Assembly: GCF_022664455.2 (NCBI RefSeq)
Contig: NZ_JAKRKC020000002.1
Location: 930,001-994,000 of the forward strand
Direction: 5' to 3'
Source of the DNA: Actinomadura luzonensis
Lineage (GTDB): Bacteria > Actinomycetota > Actinomycetes > Streptosporangiales > Streptosporangiaceae
Length of the DNA: 64,000 nucleotides
Below the pieces are notes generated by a model. That model had not been told where the DNA came from. It did not search any database and was given only the letters and a program-made list of their open reading frames with translations. The translations under genes and the position numbers were made by a program. Positions 15,472 through 24,332 of the stretch are shown in pieces; within the stretch, counting starts at the first letter, position 1, and each line of letters starts with the position of its first letter.

Positions 15472-16575
15472 ATGACTCTTGTGCGTACCGGAGCTGAACG
15501 GCTGGCGGCGGAACCCGCGCTCGCGGGAGGTACCCGCCTCGGCCTCGTCACGAACCCCACCGGCGTGCTGCCCGACCTGACCCCCACGGCGGAGGCGCTG
15601 CTGGCCGCCGGCGCGCCGCTGACCGCCCTGTTCGGCCCCGAGCACGGCCTGCGCGGCACCGCCCAGGCCGACGGCGGCGAGGCCGACGCCGTGGACGAAC
15701 GCACCGGGCTGCCGGTGCACAACACCTACAAGCTGTCCGGCCGGGAGCTGGACGCGGCCGTGGCCGCCGCCGGCGTGGACACCCTGCTCTTCGACATCGC
15801 CGACGTGGGCGCGCGCTTCTACACCTACGTCTGGACGATGTACGACCTGCTGGCCTCGGCGGGCCGGCTCGGCCTGCGCTTCGTGGTGCTGGACCGGCCC
15901 AACCCGCTCGGCGGCGCCGTCACCGAGGGTCCGGAGCTGGACCCCGCCTACGCCAGTTTCGTCGGCCGCTTCCCCATCCCGGTGCGGCACGCGCTGACCG
16001 CCGGGGAGCTGGCCCGGCTGTTCGGGTTCGACGTGGACCTGACCGTCGTGGAGATGGAGGGCTGGCGGCGCGGCACGCCGTACGAGGCGACCGGCCTGCC
16101 CTGGGTGATGCCCTCGGTCAACATGCCGACCCCCGACACCGCCCTCGTCTACCCGGGCACCTGCCTGTTCGAGGGCACGAACTTCTCCGAGGGCCGCGGC
16201 ACGACCCGGCCGTTCGAGCTGGTCGGGGCCCCGTACGCGGACGCCCGCCTGGCCCCCGCGCTCGCCGCGCTCGGCCTGCCCGGCGTGCGCTTCCGCGAGG
16301 TCTGGTTCACCCCCACCTTCCACAAGCACGCCGGGACGCCGGTGCGCGGCGTCCAGCTCCACGTGCACGACCGCGAGGCGTTCCAGCCGGTGCTGACCGG
16401 CGTGTCGATGCTGCACGTGGCCCGCGCCCTCTACCCGGACGACCTGCGCCTGCTGCCCACCCTGGACCACCTGTGGGGCTCCGGCGAGCTGACCCGGAGC
16501 CTGGAGGCCGGCGAGGACCCGCGCGAGCTGTGCCCCCCGCCGGGCACCCCTCAGGGACCGCTGCTCTACCGGTGA
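15472..16575 (+). CDS. namZ: Exo-beta-N-acetylmuramidase NamZ (DUF1343, GH171)
   Basis: The 367-residue protein shows the DUF1343/NamZ motifs: LVTNPTGV, LFGPEHGLRG, DIADVGARFYTYVWTM, DRPNPLGG, MPTPDTALVYPGTCLFEGTNFSEGRGTT and FTPTFHKHAG. NamZ releases MurNAc from the non-reducing end of peptidoglycan fragments. No signal peptide is visible, in contrast to the secreted Bacillus enzyme, so it may act on imported muropeptides. The ATG at 15472 is divergent from murQ. The 3' end lies two bases from the stop of the convergent GNAT gene. Confidence 0.9.
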   Translation: MTLVRTGAERLAAEPALAGGTRLGLVTNPTGVLPDLTPTAEALLAAGAPLTALFGPEHGLRGTAQADGGEADAVDERTGLPVHNTYKLSGRELDAAVAAAGVDTLLFDIADVGARFYTYVWTMYDLLASAGRLGLRFVVLDRPNPLGGAVTEGPELDPAYASFVGRFPIPVRHALTAGELARLFGFDVDLTVVEMEGWRRGTPYEATGLPWVMPSVNMPTPDTALVYPGTCLFEGTNFSEGRGTTRPFELVGAPYADARLAPALAALGLPGVRFREVWFTPTFHKHAGTPVRGVQLHVHDREAFQPVLTGVSMLHVARALYPDDLRLLPTLDHLWGSGELTRSLEAGEDPRELCPPPGTPQGPLLYR

Positions 16576-16577
16576 CA

Positions 16578-17438
16578 TCACGCCAGATCGCGCCGGTAGA
16601 GCCAGAAGACGCGCTCCGCCCGCGCGCCCACGGCCCGCGAGTAGAACCGCAACGGCCCGACCCAGCCGATCTGGGCGTCGGCCTGCCCGGCGGCCCGCTG
16701 CTCGGCCAGGCACCTGCGCAGCAGCACCCGGCCGAGCCCGAGCCCCCGGGCGGCCGGCGCGGTGCCCATCGGCCCGAACCAGGCAGGCCGCGCCCCCCAG
16801 GCGGCGAAGGCCAGGATCTCCCCGTCGCGCTCGGCGTAGTGCAGCCCGGAGGCGTTGGCCGCCTCCCACGCCCACCGCTCGTTCCAGTGCCGGGCGACGA
16901 ACGCCGCCACCCGCTCCCGCTCGGCGCCGAGCGCCGCCCGCACCGCCACCCCGGCCCGCTCCAGCCGGGCGAGGTCGTCCTCGGTGCCCAGGTCGCCGGC
17001 CAGGTCGGCCGTCATGTTCCAGGCCACGTGGTAGCGCTCGTAGCCGAGGCTCTCGGCCAGGCAGGCGGCGGCGGTGTAGCGGACGTCCACGCCGGGCCAG
17101 GCGTAGCAGGGCGGGTTGCCGGCCCAGCGCGCCTCGCGGGCGCCGCGCTCGCGCAACCACTCCTCGGCCGCCCGCACCAGCGCCCGGCCGCGCCCCTCGC
17201 CCCGCGCGGACGGGTGCACCGCCAGCAGGTCGAGGTGCCCGGCCGCCGGGTCCTTGTCCGACAGCGACACCATCGCCACGCCGCCGTCCACCACCAGGGC
17301 GGTCCACGTGCGGGTGGCCGGCGGCCGGGACAGCCGCCCGACCAGCGCGGCCCCCTGCCCGGGGTCGAGCGTCAGCGCCGCCTCCGCGACCCGGGCCGCC
17401 TCCGCGAGCTCCGCGGGCCCCGCCTCGACGGCGATCAC
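16578..17438 (-). CDS. Tandem GNAT acetyltransferase, last gene of the peptide ABC operon
   Basis: The 286-residue protein contains two GNAT folds. The first (about residues 1-130) has LAVHPSARGEGRGRALVRAAEEWL as its acetyl-CoA loop; the second (about 150-280) has APAARGLGLGRVLLRRCL. Two-domain GNATs often acetylate amino groups of amino acids, peptides or antibiotics. The GTG start overlaps the stop of the upstream ATPase as GTGA, so it is co-translated with the transporter. This suggests that it modifies the imported compound or protects the cell from it. The exact substrate is unknown. Confidence 0.82.
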   Translation of the reverse strand: MIAVEAGPAELAEAARVAEAALTLDPGQGAALVGRLSRPPATRTWTALVVDGGVAMVSLSDKDPAAGHLDLLAVHPSARGEGRGRALVRAAEEWLRERGAREARWAGNPPCYAWPGVDVRYTAAACLAESLGYERYHVAWNMTADLAGDLGTEDDLARLERAGVAVRAALGAERERVAAFVARHWNERWAWEAANASGLHYAERDGEILAFAAWGARPAWFGPMGTAPAARGLGLGRVLLRRCLAEQRAAGQADAQIGWVGPLRFYSRAVGARAERVFWLYRRDLA

Positions 17439-18460
17439 AGGGAAGAGCCCGCGGACGAGCTGACGGGACGCGCGATCACGCTGCGCCGCTCGGGGTAGAA
17501 GCACGCGTGCTCCTGCGGGATCCCCTCGGTGAGCTGCAGCAGCGGCCGCTCGGCGGTGCACCGCTCGCCGCGGAACGGGCAGCGGCGGGCGAACAGGCAG
17601 CCCTCGTCGGCCTGGCTCTCGTCCAGCGACTCCAGCGGCGTCACCGGCTGCTCGCCCGGCTGCTCCAGGCCGTGCAGCACGGGGATGGCCGACAGCAGCG
17701 CCTGCGTGTACGGGTGCACCGGGTCGGCGATCACCGTGTCCACCGGGCCGCGCTCGACCACCTGCCCCCGGTAGATCACGTACAGCTCGCCGTCGTCGCC
17801 GACGTAACGGGCGGTGGCCACGTCGTGCGTGATGAACAGCACGCTCACGCCCAGCCGCTCGCGCAGGTCCTTCAGCAGCGCCAGGATGCCGAGCCGCAGC
17901 GAGACGTCGATCATCGACACGGCCTCGTCGGCGACCAGCATCTCCGGGTCCACCGTCAGCGCCCGCGCGATGACCACCCGCTGCCGCATGCCGCCGGAGA
18001 GCTGGTGCGGGTAGCGCGACAGCACCGTGCCCGGGTCCAGCCCGACCAGCGACAGCACCTCGGCCGCCCGCTCCTCCATCCACGCCTTCGACCGGCCGGT
18101 CTGCCGCGCCCGCAGGGCGAGCGGCGCGTGCAGCGTCTGGTGGATGGTGCGGGTCGGGTTCAGCGCCGAGTACGGGTCCTGGTGGATCATCTGGATCTTG
18201 CGGAAGTGCGGCTGGCGCTGCTTGGGCCGCAGCCCCGACAGCTCGACGCCGTCGATGACGATCTCGCCCTCGTCGTGCGTCTCCAGCCCCGCGATGATCC
18301 GCCCCAGCGTGGTCTTGCCGCAGCCGGACTCCCCGATGAACGAGGCCGCCCCGCCCTTGGGGATGGCGAAGTCGACCCCGCGCAGCGCCCGCACCTCGCG
18401 GGCGCCGAGCACCTTGCCGCGCTGCTTGAACGTCTTGACGACACCGGTCCCGGTGATCAC
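17435..18460 (-). CDS. Oligopeptide-type ABC transporter ATP-binding protein (OppF/DppF-like)
   Basis: The 341-residue ATPase has Walker A GESGCGKT, the Q-loop IHQDPYSALNP, signature LSGGMRQR, Walker B MLVADEA and the H-loop FITHD. It ends with the Cys-rich C-terminal domain of peptide importers (EGCLFARRCPFRGERC, later HACFYPER). After Walker B the usual DEP triplet reads DEA. The GTG start overlaps the stop of the first ATPase gene as GTGA. It forms the second nucleotide-binding subunit of the importer encoded at 17435-23221. Confidence 0.93.
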   Translation of the reverse strand: MITGTGVVKTFKQRGKVLGAREVRALRGVDFAIPKGGAASFIGESGCGKTTLGRIIAGLETHDEGEIVIDGVELSGLRPKQRQPHFRKIQMIHQDPYSALNPTRTIHQTLHAPLALRARQTGRSKAWMEERAAEVLSLVGLDPGTVLSRYPHQLSGGMRQRVVIARALTVDPEMLVADEAVSMIDVSLRLGILALLKDLRERLGVSVLFITHDVATARYVGDDGELYVIYRGQVVERGPVDTVIADPVHPYTQALLSAIPVLHGLEQPGEQPVTPLESLDESQADEGCLFARRCPFRGERCTAERPLLQLTEGIPQEHACFYPERRSVIARPVSSSAGSSL

Positions 18461-19473
18461 GCGTGCTCCTTCGTCGCGATGTCCTCGGCCCTCGGGGCGG
18501 GCGCGTGCACGGCGTGGCAGGCGACCACGCGCGGCCCGTCGGCGATCGCCTCGGGGTCCACGGTGTCGCACACGTCCATGCGCAGCGGGCAGCGCTCCCT
18601 GAACACGCAGCCCTCCTTCGGCACGGTCGCCAGCGTCGGCGGCCGGCCGGGCAGCGCCCGCGCCTCGTCGAGGTCGCCGGTCAGCCGGGGGATGGCCTGG
18701 ATCAGGCCCCGCGTGTACGGGTGCCGCGGCGCCCCCAGCACCTCCCGCGTCGGCCCCTGCTCGACCAGCCGCCCGCCGTACATGACGGCCAGCCGGTCGG
18801 CGACCTCCGCCACCACGCCGATGTCGTGCGTGATGACCAGCGTGGTCAGCCCGCGCTCGGCGTGCACCTCGCGCACGATCTTCAGGATGTTGGCCTGGGT
18901 GATCATGTCGAGCGCGGTCGTCGGCTCGTCCAGCACCACCAGGTGGGCGTTGAGCACCAGCGCCAGCATGATGCCGACGCGCTGGCGCATGCCGCCCGAC
19001 AGCTCGTGCTGGTGCGAGTCGAGCACTCTGGCCCCGTCGAGGCCCATGCGGCTCAGCAGCTCCTTCGCCTCGCGCACCAGGCCGCGCAGGTCGGCCACGC
19101 CGTGCGAGCGGCCGAGGTCGAGGAGCTGCTTGCCGACCGTCTTGAGCGGGTTGAGGGAGTTCTGGGCGGCCTGGAAGACGTAGCCGACGTGCGCGCCGCG
19201 GGCCTTGCGCAGGTCCTCGCCGCGCAGCCCGACCACGTCGCCGAGCCCGTCGATCTCCACGCTGCCGGCCGCGATCCGGCCGGGCGGCTGCACCGCGTTC
19301 AGCAGCGACAGCGCCAGCGTGGACTTGCCCGACCCGGACTCGCCCACGATGCCGGTGATCGAGCCCGGCTCCAGCGTCAGCGTGACGCCCCTGACCGCGG
19401 GCAGCTCCCCGGCGGGGGTCTTGTAGACGACCGTGAGGCCGTCGATGCGCACTCCCGGCGCTTGCTTGCTCAC
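18457..19473 (-). CDS. Oligopeptide-type ABC transporter ATP-binding protein (OppD/DppD-like)
   Basis: The 338-residue ATPase has Walker A GESGSGKS, Q-loop FQAAQNSLNPL, signature LSGGMRQR and Walker B VVLDEPTTALD. Its C-terminal cysteine motif, GCVFRERCPLRMDVC with a later Cys, coordinates an iron-sulfur cluster in some Dpp systems. Of two GTG codons at the start, 19473 has the ribosome-binding site GAGGAG at eight bases; 19479 is too close to it. It follows the second permease directly. It pairs with the ATPase at 17435. Confidence 0.93.
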   Translation of the reverse strand: MSKQAPGVRIDGLTVVYKTPAGELPAVRGVTLTLEPGSITGIVGESGSGKSTLALSLLNAVQPPGRIAAGSVEIDGLGDVVGLRGEDLRKARGAHVGYVFQAAQNSLNPLKTVGKQLLDLGRSHGVADLRGLVREAKELLSRMGLDGARVLDSHQHELSGGMRQRVGIMLALVLNAHLVVLDEPTTALDMITQANILKIVREVHAERGLTTLVITHDIGVVAEVADRLAVMYGGRLVEQGPTREVLGAPRHPYTRGLIQAIPRLTGDLDEARALPGRPPTLATVPKEGCVFRERCPLRMDVCDTVDPEAIADGPRVVACHAVHAPAPRAEDIATKEHA

Positions 19474-19478
19474 CTGCA

Positions 19479-20384
19479 CTACTCCTCGCGCAGCCGGGGG
19501 TTGAAGATCTCGTCCATCGCGTCCACGACGAGCACGATGGCCAGCGTCAGCAGCAGGATCGCCAGCAGCGGCCCGAGCAGGTAGCCGATCGCGTTCGGGG
19601 TGATCAGCGCGCCCGCCTGGAACACGGCCAGGTTGAGCATGACGCCCCAGTTGTCCGACTCGTACGGCAGCACGCCCAGGAAGAACAGGCCGACCTGCGA
19701 GTAGACCGCGCCGGTGACCGCGATGAGCATGTTCATCGCGATGTACGGCGCCATGCTCGGCAGCAGCTCCTTGCCGATGATGTGCGTCGTGGACAGCCCG
19801 AGCCCGCGCGCCGCCTCGATGAAGCCGCGCTCGCGCAGCGACAACGTCTGCGAGCGCACCGCCCGCGCCACGCCGCCCCAGCCGAGCAGGCCGAGCACCA
19901 GGCCCATCTGCCACGGGCTGCCGAAGCGCCACACGGTGGCCAGCACCAGCAGCAGCGGCAGGCCGGGGATGGTGAGCTTCATGTCGGTCAGCCGCATGAG
20001 CACGGTGTCCCAGCGGCCCCGCTTGAAGCCGGAGAACAGGCCGATCGAGGTGCCGGCCACGACGGTGATGAGCGCGGTGATCGCCGCGGTCAGCAGCACG
20101 TACCGGGAGCCGGTGACGACCAGCGCGAGCACGTCGCGGCCCTGCGGGTCGGTGCCGAACCAGTGCTCGGCGCTCGGCGGCTGGGTGATCGCCGTGGGGT
20201 CGTTGGGCAGCGGGCTCGGCAGCAGCATCGGCCCGAGGACCGCCATGAGCACGAACGCGGCCAGGATGACCACGCCGACCAGGCGGCTCGGCTTGCGCCG
20301 CATCACCCGCCACACGCCGCGCCAGAAGTTGCGGCGCAGCGTCGAGGCGGCCGATCCGGTCTCGGGGATGAGCGTCGCGCTCAC
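19479..20384 (-). CDS. Peptide-type ABC transporter permease (OppC/DppC-like)
   Basis: The 301-residue membrane protein has the OppC N-terminal segment, about six transmembrane helices, the HWFGTDPQGRDVLALVVTGSR motif typical of DppC/OppC, and the EAA loop (EAARGLGLSTTHIIGKELLPS) that contacts the ATPases. The GTG start has GGAGGAGG upstream and overlaps the stop of the first permease as GTGA. Confidence 0.94.
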   Translation of the reverse strand: MSATLIPETGSAASTLRRNFWRGVWRVMRRKPSRLVGVVILAAFVLMAVLGPMLLPSPLPNDPTAITQPPSAEHWFGTDPQGRDVLALVVTGSRYVLLTAAITALITVVAGTSIGLFSGFKRGRWDTVLMRLTDMKLTIPGLPLLLVLATVWRFGSPWQMGLVLGLLGWGGVARAVRSQTLSLRERGFIEAARGLGLSTTHIIGKELLPSMAPYIAMNMLIAVTGAVYSQVGLFFLGVLPYESDNWGVMLNLAVFQAGALITPNAIGYLLGPLLAILLLTLAIVLVVDAMDEIFNPRLREE

Positions 20385-21388
20385 GAAACCTCCTCCCCGC
20401 TGCGCACCCGCGGGTCGATGACCGTGTAGAACAGGTCGGCGACGATGTTGGCGAGAATGGTGCCGACGGTGATGAGCAGGAACGCGCCGCCCATCAGAGC
20501 GTAGTCCCGGTCGTTGACGGCGCCGATGAGCAGCCAGCCGAGCCCGGGATAGTTGAAGATCTTCTCGATGAACACCGCGCCGCCGAGCAGCAGGCCCAGC
20601 GACAGGGCGAGCATGGTGAACAGCGGCAGGATCGCGTTGCGCGCGATGTAGCGGAAGACGATCGAGCGCTTCATGCCGCGCAGCTCGGCGGCCAGGATGA
20701 AGTCGTCGCCGAGCACGGTGACCACCGACGACTTCATCGCCAGGATCCAGCCGCCGTAGGCCGACAGCGCGTAGGTGAGCACCGGCAGCAGGGCGTGCTC
20801 GACGAGCGAGCCGAGGTAGCCGGCGTTCCAGCCGGGCTCGTAGAGGATGTCCACCGAGCCGTCCGCGGGCAGCACGCCGAGCAGCGTCGCGAAGATCATC
20901 GTGAGCAGCAGCGCCAGCACGTACTGCGGGACGCCGTGCAGCAGCGAGCCCGAGACGGACAGCGCGTCGCCGAGCCGGCCGGTGCGCTTGATCGCGGCGT
21001 ACACGCCGAGGATGATCCCGACGAGGAAGCTCAGCAGCGTGCCGGCCAGCACGGGTAGAACGGTCCACTTGGCCGCGTCCGTCAGCACGTCGAGCACGGG
21101 GGTGCCGGGCCGGCTGACCGAGACGCCGAGGTCGAGGCGGAACAGGCCGCCGATGAACTCGGTGTACTGCTGCCACAGCGTGCCGTCCGGCTGGAAGCCG
21201 TACAGCACCTTGACGGCCTGGCGGGCGGCCTCCGGGGCCATGCCGCCCTCGACCAGCTTCTCGTAGCGGGCGGCCATGGGGTCGCCCGGGATGTTGTTGA
21301 TGATGAAGAAACTGATCGTCGCGACGACCAGGATCATGACGAACCCGCGGGCCAGGTGGCCCGCGAGTCGCCGTGCGATGAGCGTCAT
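20381..21388 (-). CDS. Peptide-type ABC transporter permease (OppB/DppB-like)
   Basis: The 335-residue permease has an N-terminal membrane anchor ending SFFIINNIPGDPM, the usual DppB beginning, then about five more helices and an EAA-like loop (LAAELRGMKRSIVFRYIARNAILP). It lies three bases after the binding-protein stop and is coupled to the next permease. Between helices 1 and 2 is a periplasmic loop with YTEFIGGLFRLDLGVSVSRPGTPV, as in other members. Confidence 0.94.
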   Translation of the reverse strand: MTLIARRLAGHLARGFVMILVVATISFFIINNIPGDPMAARYEKLVEGGMAPEAARQAVKVLYGFQPDGTLWQQYTEFIGGLFRLDLGVSVSRPGTPVLDVLTDAAKWTVLPVLAGTLLSFLVGIILGVYAAIKRTGRLGDALSVSGSLLHGVPQYVLALLLTMIFATLLGVLPADGSVDILYEPGWNAGYLGSLVEHALLPVLTYALSAYGGWILAMKSSVVTVLGDDFILAAELRGMKRSIVFRYIARNAILPLFTMLALSLGLLLGGAVFIEKIFNYPGLGWLLIGAVNDRDYALMGGAFLLITVGTILANIVADLFYTVIDPRVRSGEEVS

Positions 21389-21391
21389 AGG

Positions 21392-23221
21392 CTACTGCTT
21401 CGCCTTGATCAGACCTTGCTGGATCCACACGCCGGAGGGCAGCACGCCGGTGCCCATCCGCAGGATGGAGTCGTCGTGCGGCCAGCCGGTGAAGCGGCTG
21501 TTGTTGACGAACTGGGTGTTGACGTAGTCCCAGAGCTGGATGACCGGCAGGTCCTGGTTGGCGGCCTGCGCGAGCTGGGCCATGATCGGCTTGGCGGCCG
21601 CCTCGTCGGAGGAGTTCAGCTTGGCCGTCAGCTCACCCGGGTTGATCTTCTGGCCGCCGACCTCGATCTCCTCGGGGCCGCCCATCCAGTTGCCGTTCTT
21701 GCCGGGCGCGGAGTGCTCCACCTTGCCGGCCACGTTGGCCCAGCCGTTGGAGGCGCCGTAGAGGCGCTGGAAGATGTCGTACGGCGCGGGGCCGAGCGCC
21801 ATCAGCCAGAAGCCGACCTCGTACTTGCCGGCGTTCAGCTCCTCCAGGTAGAGCGGGTAGTCCGCGGTCGTGACGACCTCGGCGTCCACGCCGGCCTTGA
21901 CGAGCTGGCTCTTGATGTTCTCCTGCGCCGACAGCCAGTCGGAGAAGCCGGAGGGCGCGTGCATGGAGACCTTCCACGCCGAGCCGTCGGCGAGGGCCCA
22001 CTTGCCGTCCTTCTTGACCAGGCCGGCCTGCTTGAACTCCGCCTCGGCCTTGGCCACGTCCGGCTTGTACTGCTCCAGCTTGGGCAGCGTGTCCGGGATC
22101 CACGCCTGGGCGGCCTTCTGGTGGATGCCGCTCGTGGTGAGCGCCGGGGTGCCGCCCTCGGGCGAGGCGACCTTGGTGACCTGGTCGCGGTCGATGAGGT
22201 AGGCCAGGCCGCGGCGCACGTGCACGTTGTCGTACGGCTTCTTGGACTGGTTGAAGGCCATGCCCACGGCGACCGGCGAGTAGCCCTTGATGACCTCGTT
22301 GCCGGGCGCCTGCTTGATCCGGTTCATCACGTCGGTCGGCGCGGCCGTGAAGCCGGCGTGGTCGAGCTTGCCGGCGATGAGGTAGTTCCAGATCTGCTCG
22401 TTGCCGGTGTAGTTGAGGAACTTCACCTGCGCCGGCGCGACGTTCGCGGCGTTGTAGAAGTACTTGTTCTTGACCAGCAGCGCCTCGGAGGGGTTGACCC
22501 GCTCCAGCACGAACGGCCCGGCGGAGACGTCCTTCGGCGGGGCGAAGGCGATGACCTTCTCACCCAGGCCGGTGATCTCCTCGCGGGCCTTCTCGGCGTC
22601 GGCGCCCTCGCCGCGGGCGGCCTTCAGCTTGTCCCAGAAGTCGGCCGGCAGCACGCTGCTCCACACGTGCGCGGGCAGGACGGTGGTGTCGAGGACGCCC
22701 CGGGCGAACTTGGGGCTCGGGTTGGCCATGTCCTGCGTGACCTTGACGGTCTGCGGGTCCACCACGGTCACCTCGGCGGCGGCGCCGGCCGCGCCGGGCG
22801 TGACGGAGAAGGCCGTGCTGCCCTGCGTGTAGGCGATGCCGATCGACAGCTTGACGTCGTCGGCGGTGACGGGCTTGCCGTCGGACCACTTCGCGTTCGG
22901 CTGGAGCTTCAGCGTGATGGCGGAGTTGTCGGGGGCGATCTCCCAGCTGGCCGCGATGCCGGGGAGGGCCTGGTTGGGGTCGGTGAGGTGGTTCTTGACC
23001 CAGCCGAGCTTCATGGAGCTGTAGCCCGGGAAGGAGTTGCCTTTGGGGTTGTACGGGTTGGCCGGGGCGGAAGCCTCCAGGCCCGGCCGGTTCACGTCGA
23101 TGGTGGTGAAGAGCCCGCCACCGCCGCCCGTGCCGCCGGACTTGTTGGTCGAACCACCGCTGCACGCCGCTGTCGCGGCGGCAAGGCCCAGCAACGTCAC
23201 TACCGCTGCCAGTCGCTTCAT
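21392..23221 (-). CDS. Peptide-type ABC transporter substrate-binding lipoprotein (SBP family 5)
   Basis: This 609-residue protein begins with a lipoprotein signal (MKRLAAVVTLLGLAAATAAC, cleavage before Cys) and has the family 5 pattern: WSDGKPVTADDVKLSI, AGPFVLERVNPSEALLVKNKYF and VRRGLAYLIDRDQV. These proteins catch di- or oligopeptides, nickel chelates or, in some cases, cell-wall peptides. As the first gene of the operon it is followed by both permeases, both ATPases and the double GNAT. Proximity to murQ/namZ makes muropeptides a reasonable but unproven cargo. ATG 23221 has GGAGCGG upstream. Confidence 0.93.
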   Translation of the reverse strand: MKRLAAVVTLLGLAAATAACSGGSTNKSGGTGGGGGLFTTIDVNRPGLEASAPANPYNPKGNSFPGYSSMKLGWVKNHLTDPNQALPGIAASWEIAPDNSAITLKLQPNAKWSDGKPVTADDVKLSIGIAYTQGSTAFSVTPGAAGAAAEVTVVDPQTVKVTQDMANPSPKFARGVLDTTVLPAHVWSSVLPADFWDKLKAARGEGADAEKAREEITGLGEKVIAFAPPKDVSAGPFVLERVNPSEALLVKNKYFYNAANVAPAQVKFLNYTGNEQIWNYLIAGKLDHAGFTAAPTDVMNRIKQAPGNEVIKGYSPVAVGMAFNQSKKPYDNVHVRRGLAYLIDRDQVTKVASPEGGTPALTTSGIHQKAAQAWIPDTLPKLEQYKPDVAKAEAEFKQAGLVKKDGKWALADGSAWKVSMHAPSGFSDWLSAQENIKSQLVKAGVDAEVVTTADYPLYLEELNAGKYEVGFWLMALGPAPYDIFQRLYGASNGWANVAGKVEHSAPGKNGNWMGGPEEIEVGGQKINPGELTAKLNSSDEAAAKPIMAQLAQAANQDLPVIQLWDYVNTQFVNNSRFTGWPHDDSILRMGTGVLPSGVWIQQGLIKAKQ

Positions 23222-23339
23222 TTGCCGCTCCGGGGGATGTCTCAAGGGATTGACCGGACCTTACGATCGCGTCCGGAAGGCGTCAATAATCTCCAGAGAC
23301 TGTGAGGCTAATGTAACTTTCCTTCATGAGTGTACGGAG

Positions 23340-23354
23340 TGGCGCTAAGCGCCA
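23340..23354. promoter_or_regulatory. Perfect palindrome upstream of the peptide ABC operon
   Basis: TGGCGC-TAA-GCGCCA lies in the 145-base AT-richer gap between the end of the alcohol dehydrogenase gene and the start of the binding-protein gene, about 120 bases before the latter. It could be an operator or a terminator stem for the upstream gene; no U-tract follows. Confidence 0.4.
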
Positions 23355-23366
23355 TCAAGTAAAACT

Positions 23367-24332
23367 TCAGCCGACGAGCAGCACCGCCGCGCCGCTGACC
23401 TGGTCGTTCGCCAGATCGGTCAGCGCCCGGTCGGCCGCTTCAAGGGGATAGGGCGCCGTTGTCACGTGCGGCGGGTGCGCCAGCGCCAGCTCCAGGTACG
23501 CCCGCCCGTCGGCCCGCGTGTTGGCCGTGACGCTGCGCAGCGTGCGCTCCTGGAACAGGTGCCGCTCGTAGTTCAGCACCGGGATGTCGCTCAGGTGGAT
23601 GCCGGCCACCGCCAGCGTGCCGCCCCGGTCCAGGGCCTCCAGCGCCGGCGGCACCAGGTCGCCGACCGGCGCGAACAGGATGGCCGCGTCCAGCGGCTCG
23701 GGCGGCCGGTCGCCCGCCGAGGCCGCGCCCAGCTCCAGCGCCAGCCGGCGGGAGGCGGCCGACCTGGTCACCGCGTGCACGGTCGCGCCCTGCGCGATGG
23801 CCGCCTGCGCCGTCAGGTGCGCCGAGGCGCCGAAGCCGTAGATGCCGAGCCGGCCGCCCGGCGGCAGGTCGCAGCGGGCCAGCGCCCGGTAGCCGATGAT
23901 GCCCGCGCACAGCAGCGGGGCCAGGCGCTCGGCGGGCACGCCGTCCGGCAGGTCGTAGACGTAGTCCTCGGGCGCGACCAGGTACTCGGCGAACCCGCCG
24001 TCGGCGTCCCAGCCGGTGTAGGCGGAGGAGGGGCACAGGTTCTCCATGCCCCGCAGGCAGTAGCGGCACCTGCCGCAGGTGGAGCGGAGCCAGGCCACGC
24101 CGACCCGCCGGCCGCTGCCCTCGACCCGGCCCACCGCCTGGTGGCCGGGGGTGGTGCGCGGGCGGCGGGGGAGCAGGTCGCCCTCGGCCAGGTGCAGGTC
24201 CGTCCGGCACACGCCGCAGGCCTCCACCCGCACCAGCACCTCGCCGGGGCCCGGCTCGGGCACGTCCCGCTCGACCAGCTCCAGCGGGCCGGACGCCATC
24301 GGGCCCGGCTCGCGCACCACCCACGCCCTCAT
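23367..24332 (-). CDS. Zinc-dependent alcohol dehydrogenase (AdhA-like, MDR family)
   Basis: The 321-residue protein shows the zinc-dependent MDR pattern: catalytic ligands in GVCRTDLHLAEGD and TPGHQAVG, the structural zinc cysteines in STCGRCRYCLRGMENLC, and a nucleotide fold. The dinucleotide-binding segment reads LGIYGFGASAH in place of the usual GxGxxG. Its ATG overlaps the stop of the M20 amidohydrolase gene (ATGA), so the two are co-translated. The pair may process one substrate, with amide hydrolysis and alcohol/aldehyde conversion, but no pathway is evident. Confidence 0.9.
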   Translation of the reverse strand: MRAWVVREPGPMASGPLELVERDVPEPGPGEVLVRVEACGVCRTDLHLAEGDLLPRRPRTTPGHQAVGRVEGSGRRVGVAWLRSTCGRCRYCLRGMENLCPSSAYTGWDADGGFAEYLVAPEDYVYDLPDGVPAERLAPLLCAGIIGYRALARCDLPPGGRLGIYGFGASAHLTAQAAIAQGATVHAVTRSAASRRLALELGAASAGDRPPEPLDAAILFAPVGDLVPPALEALDRGGTLAVAGIHLSDIPVLNYERHLFQERTLRSVTANTRADGRAYLELALAHPPHVTTAPYPLEAADRALTDLANDQVSGAAVLLVG

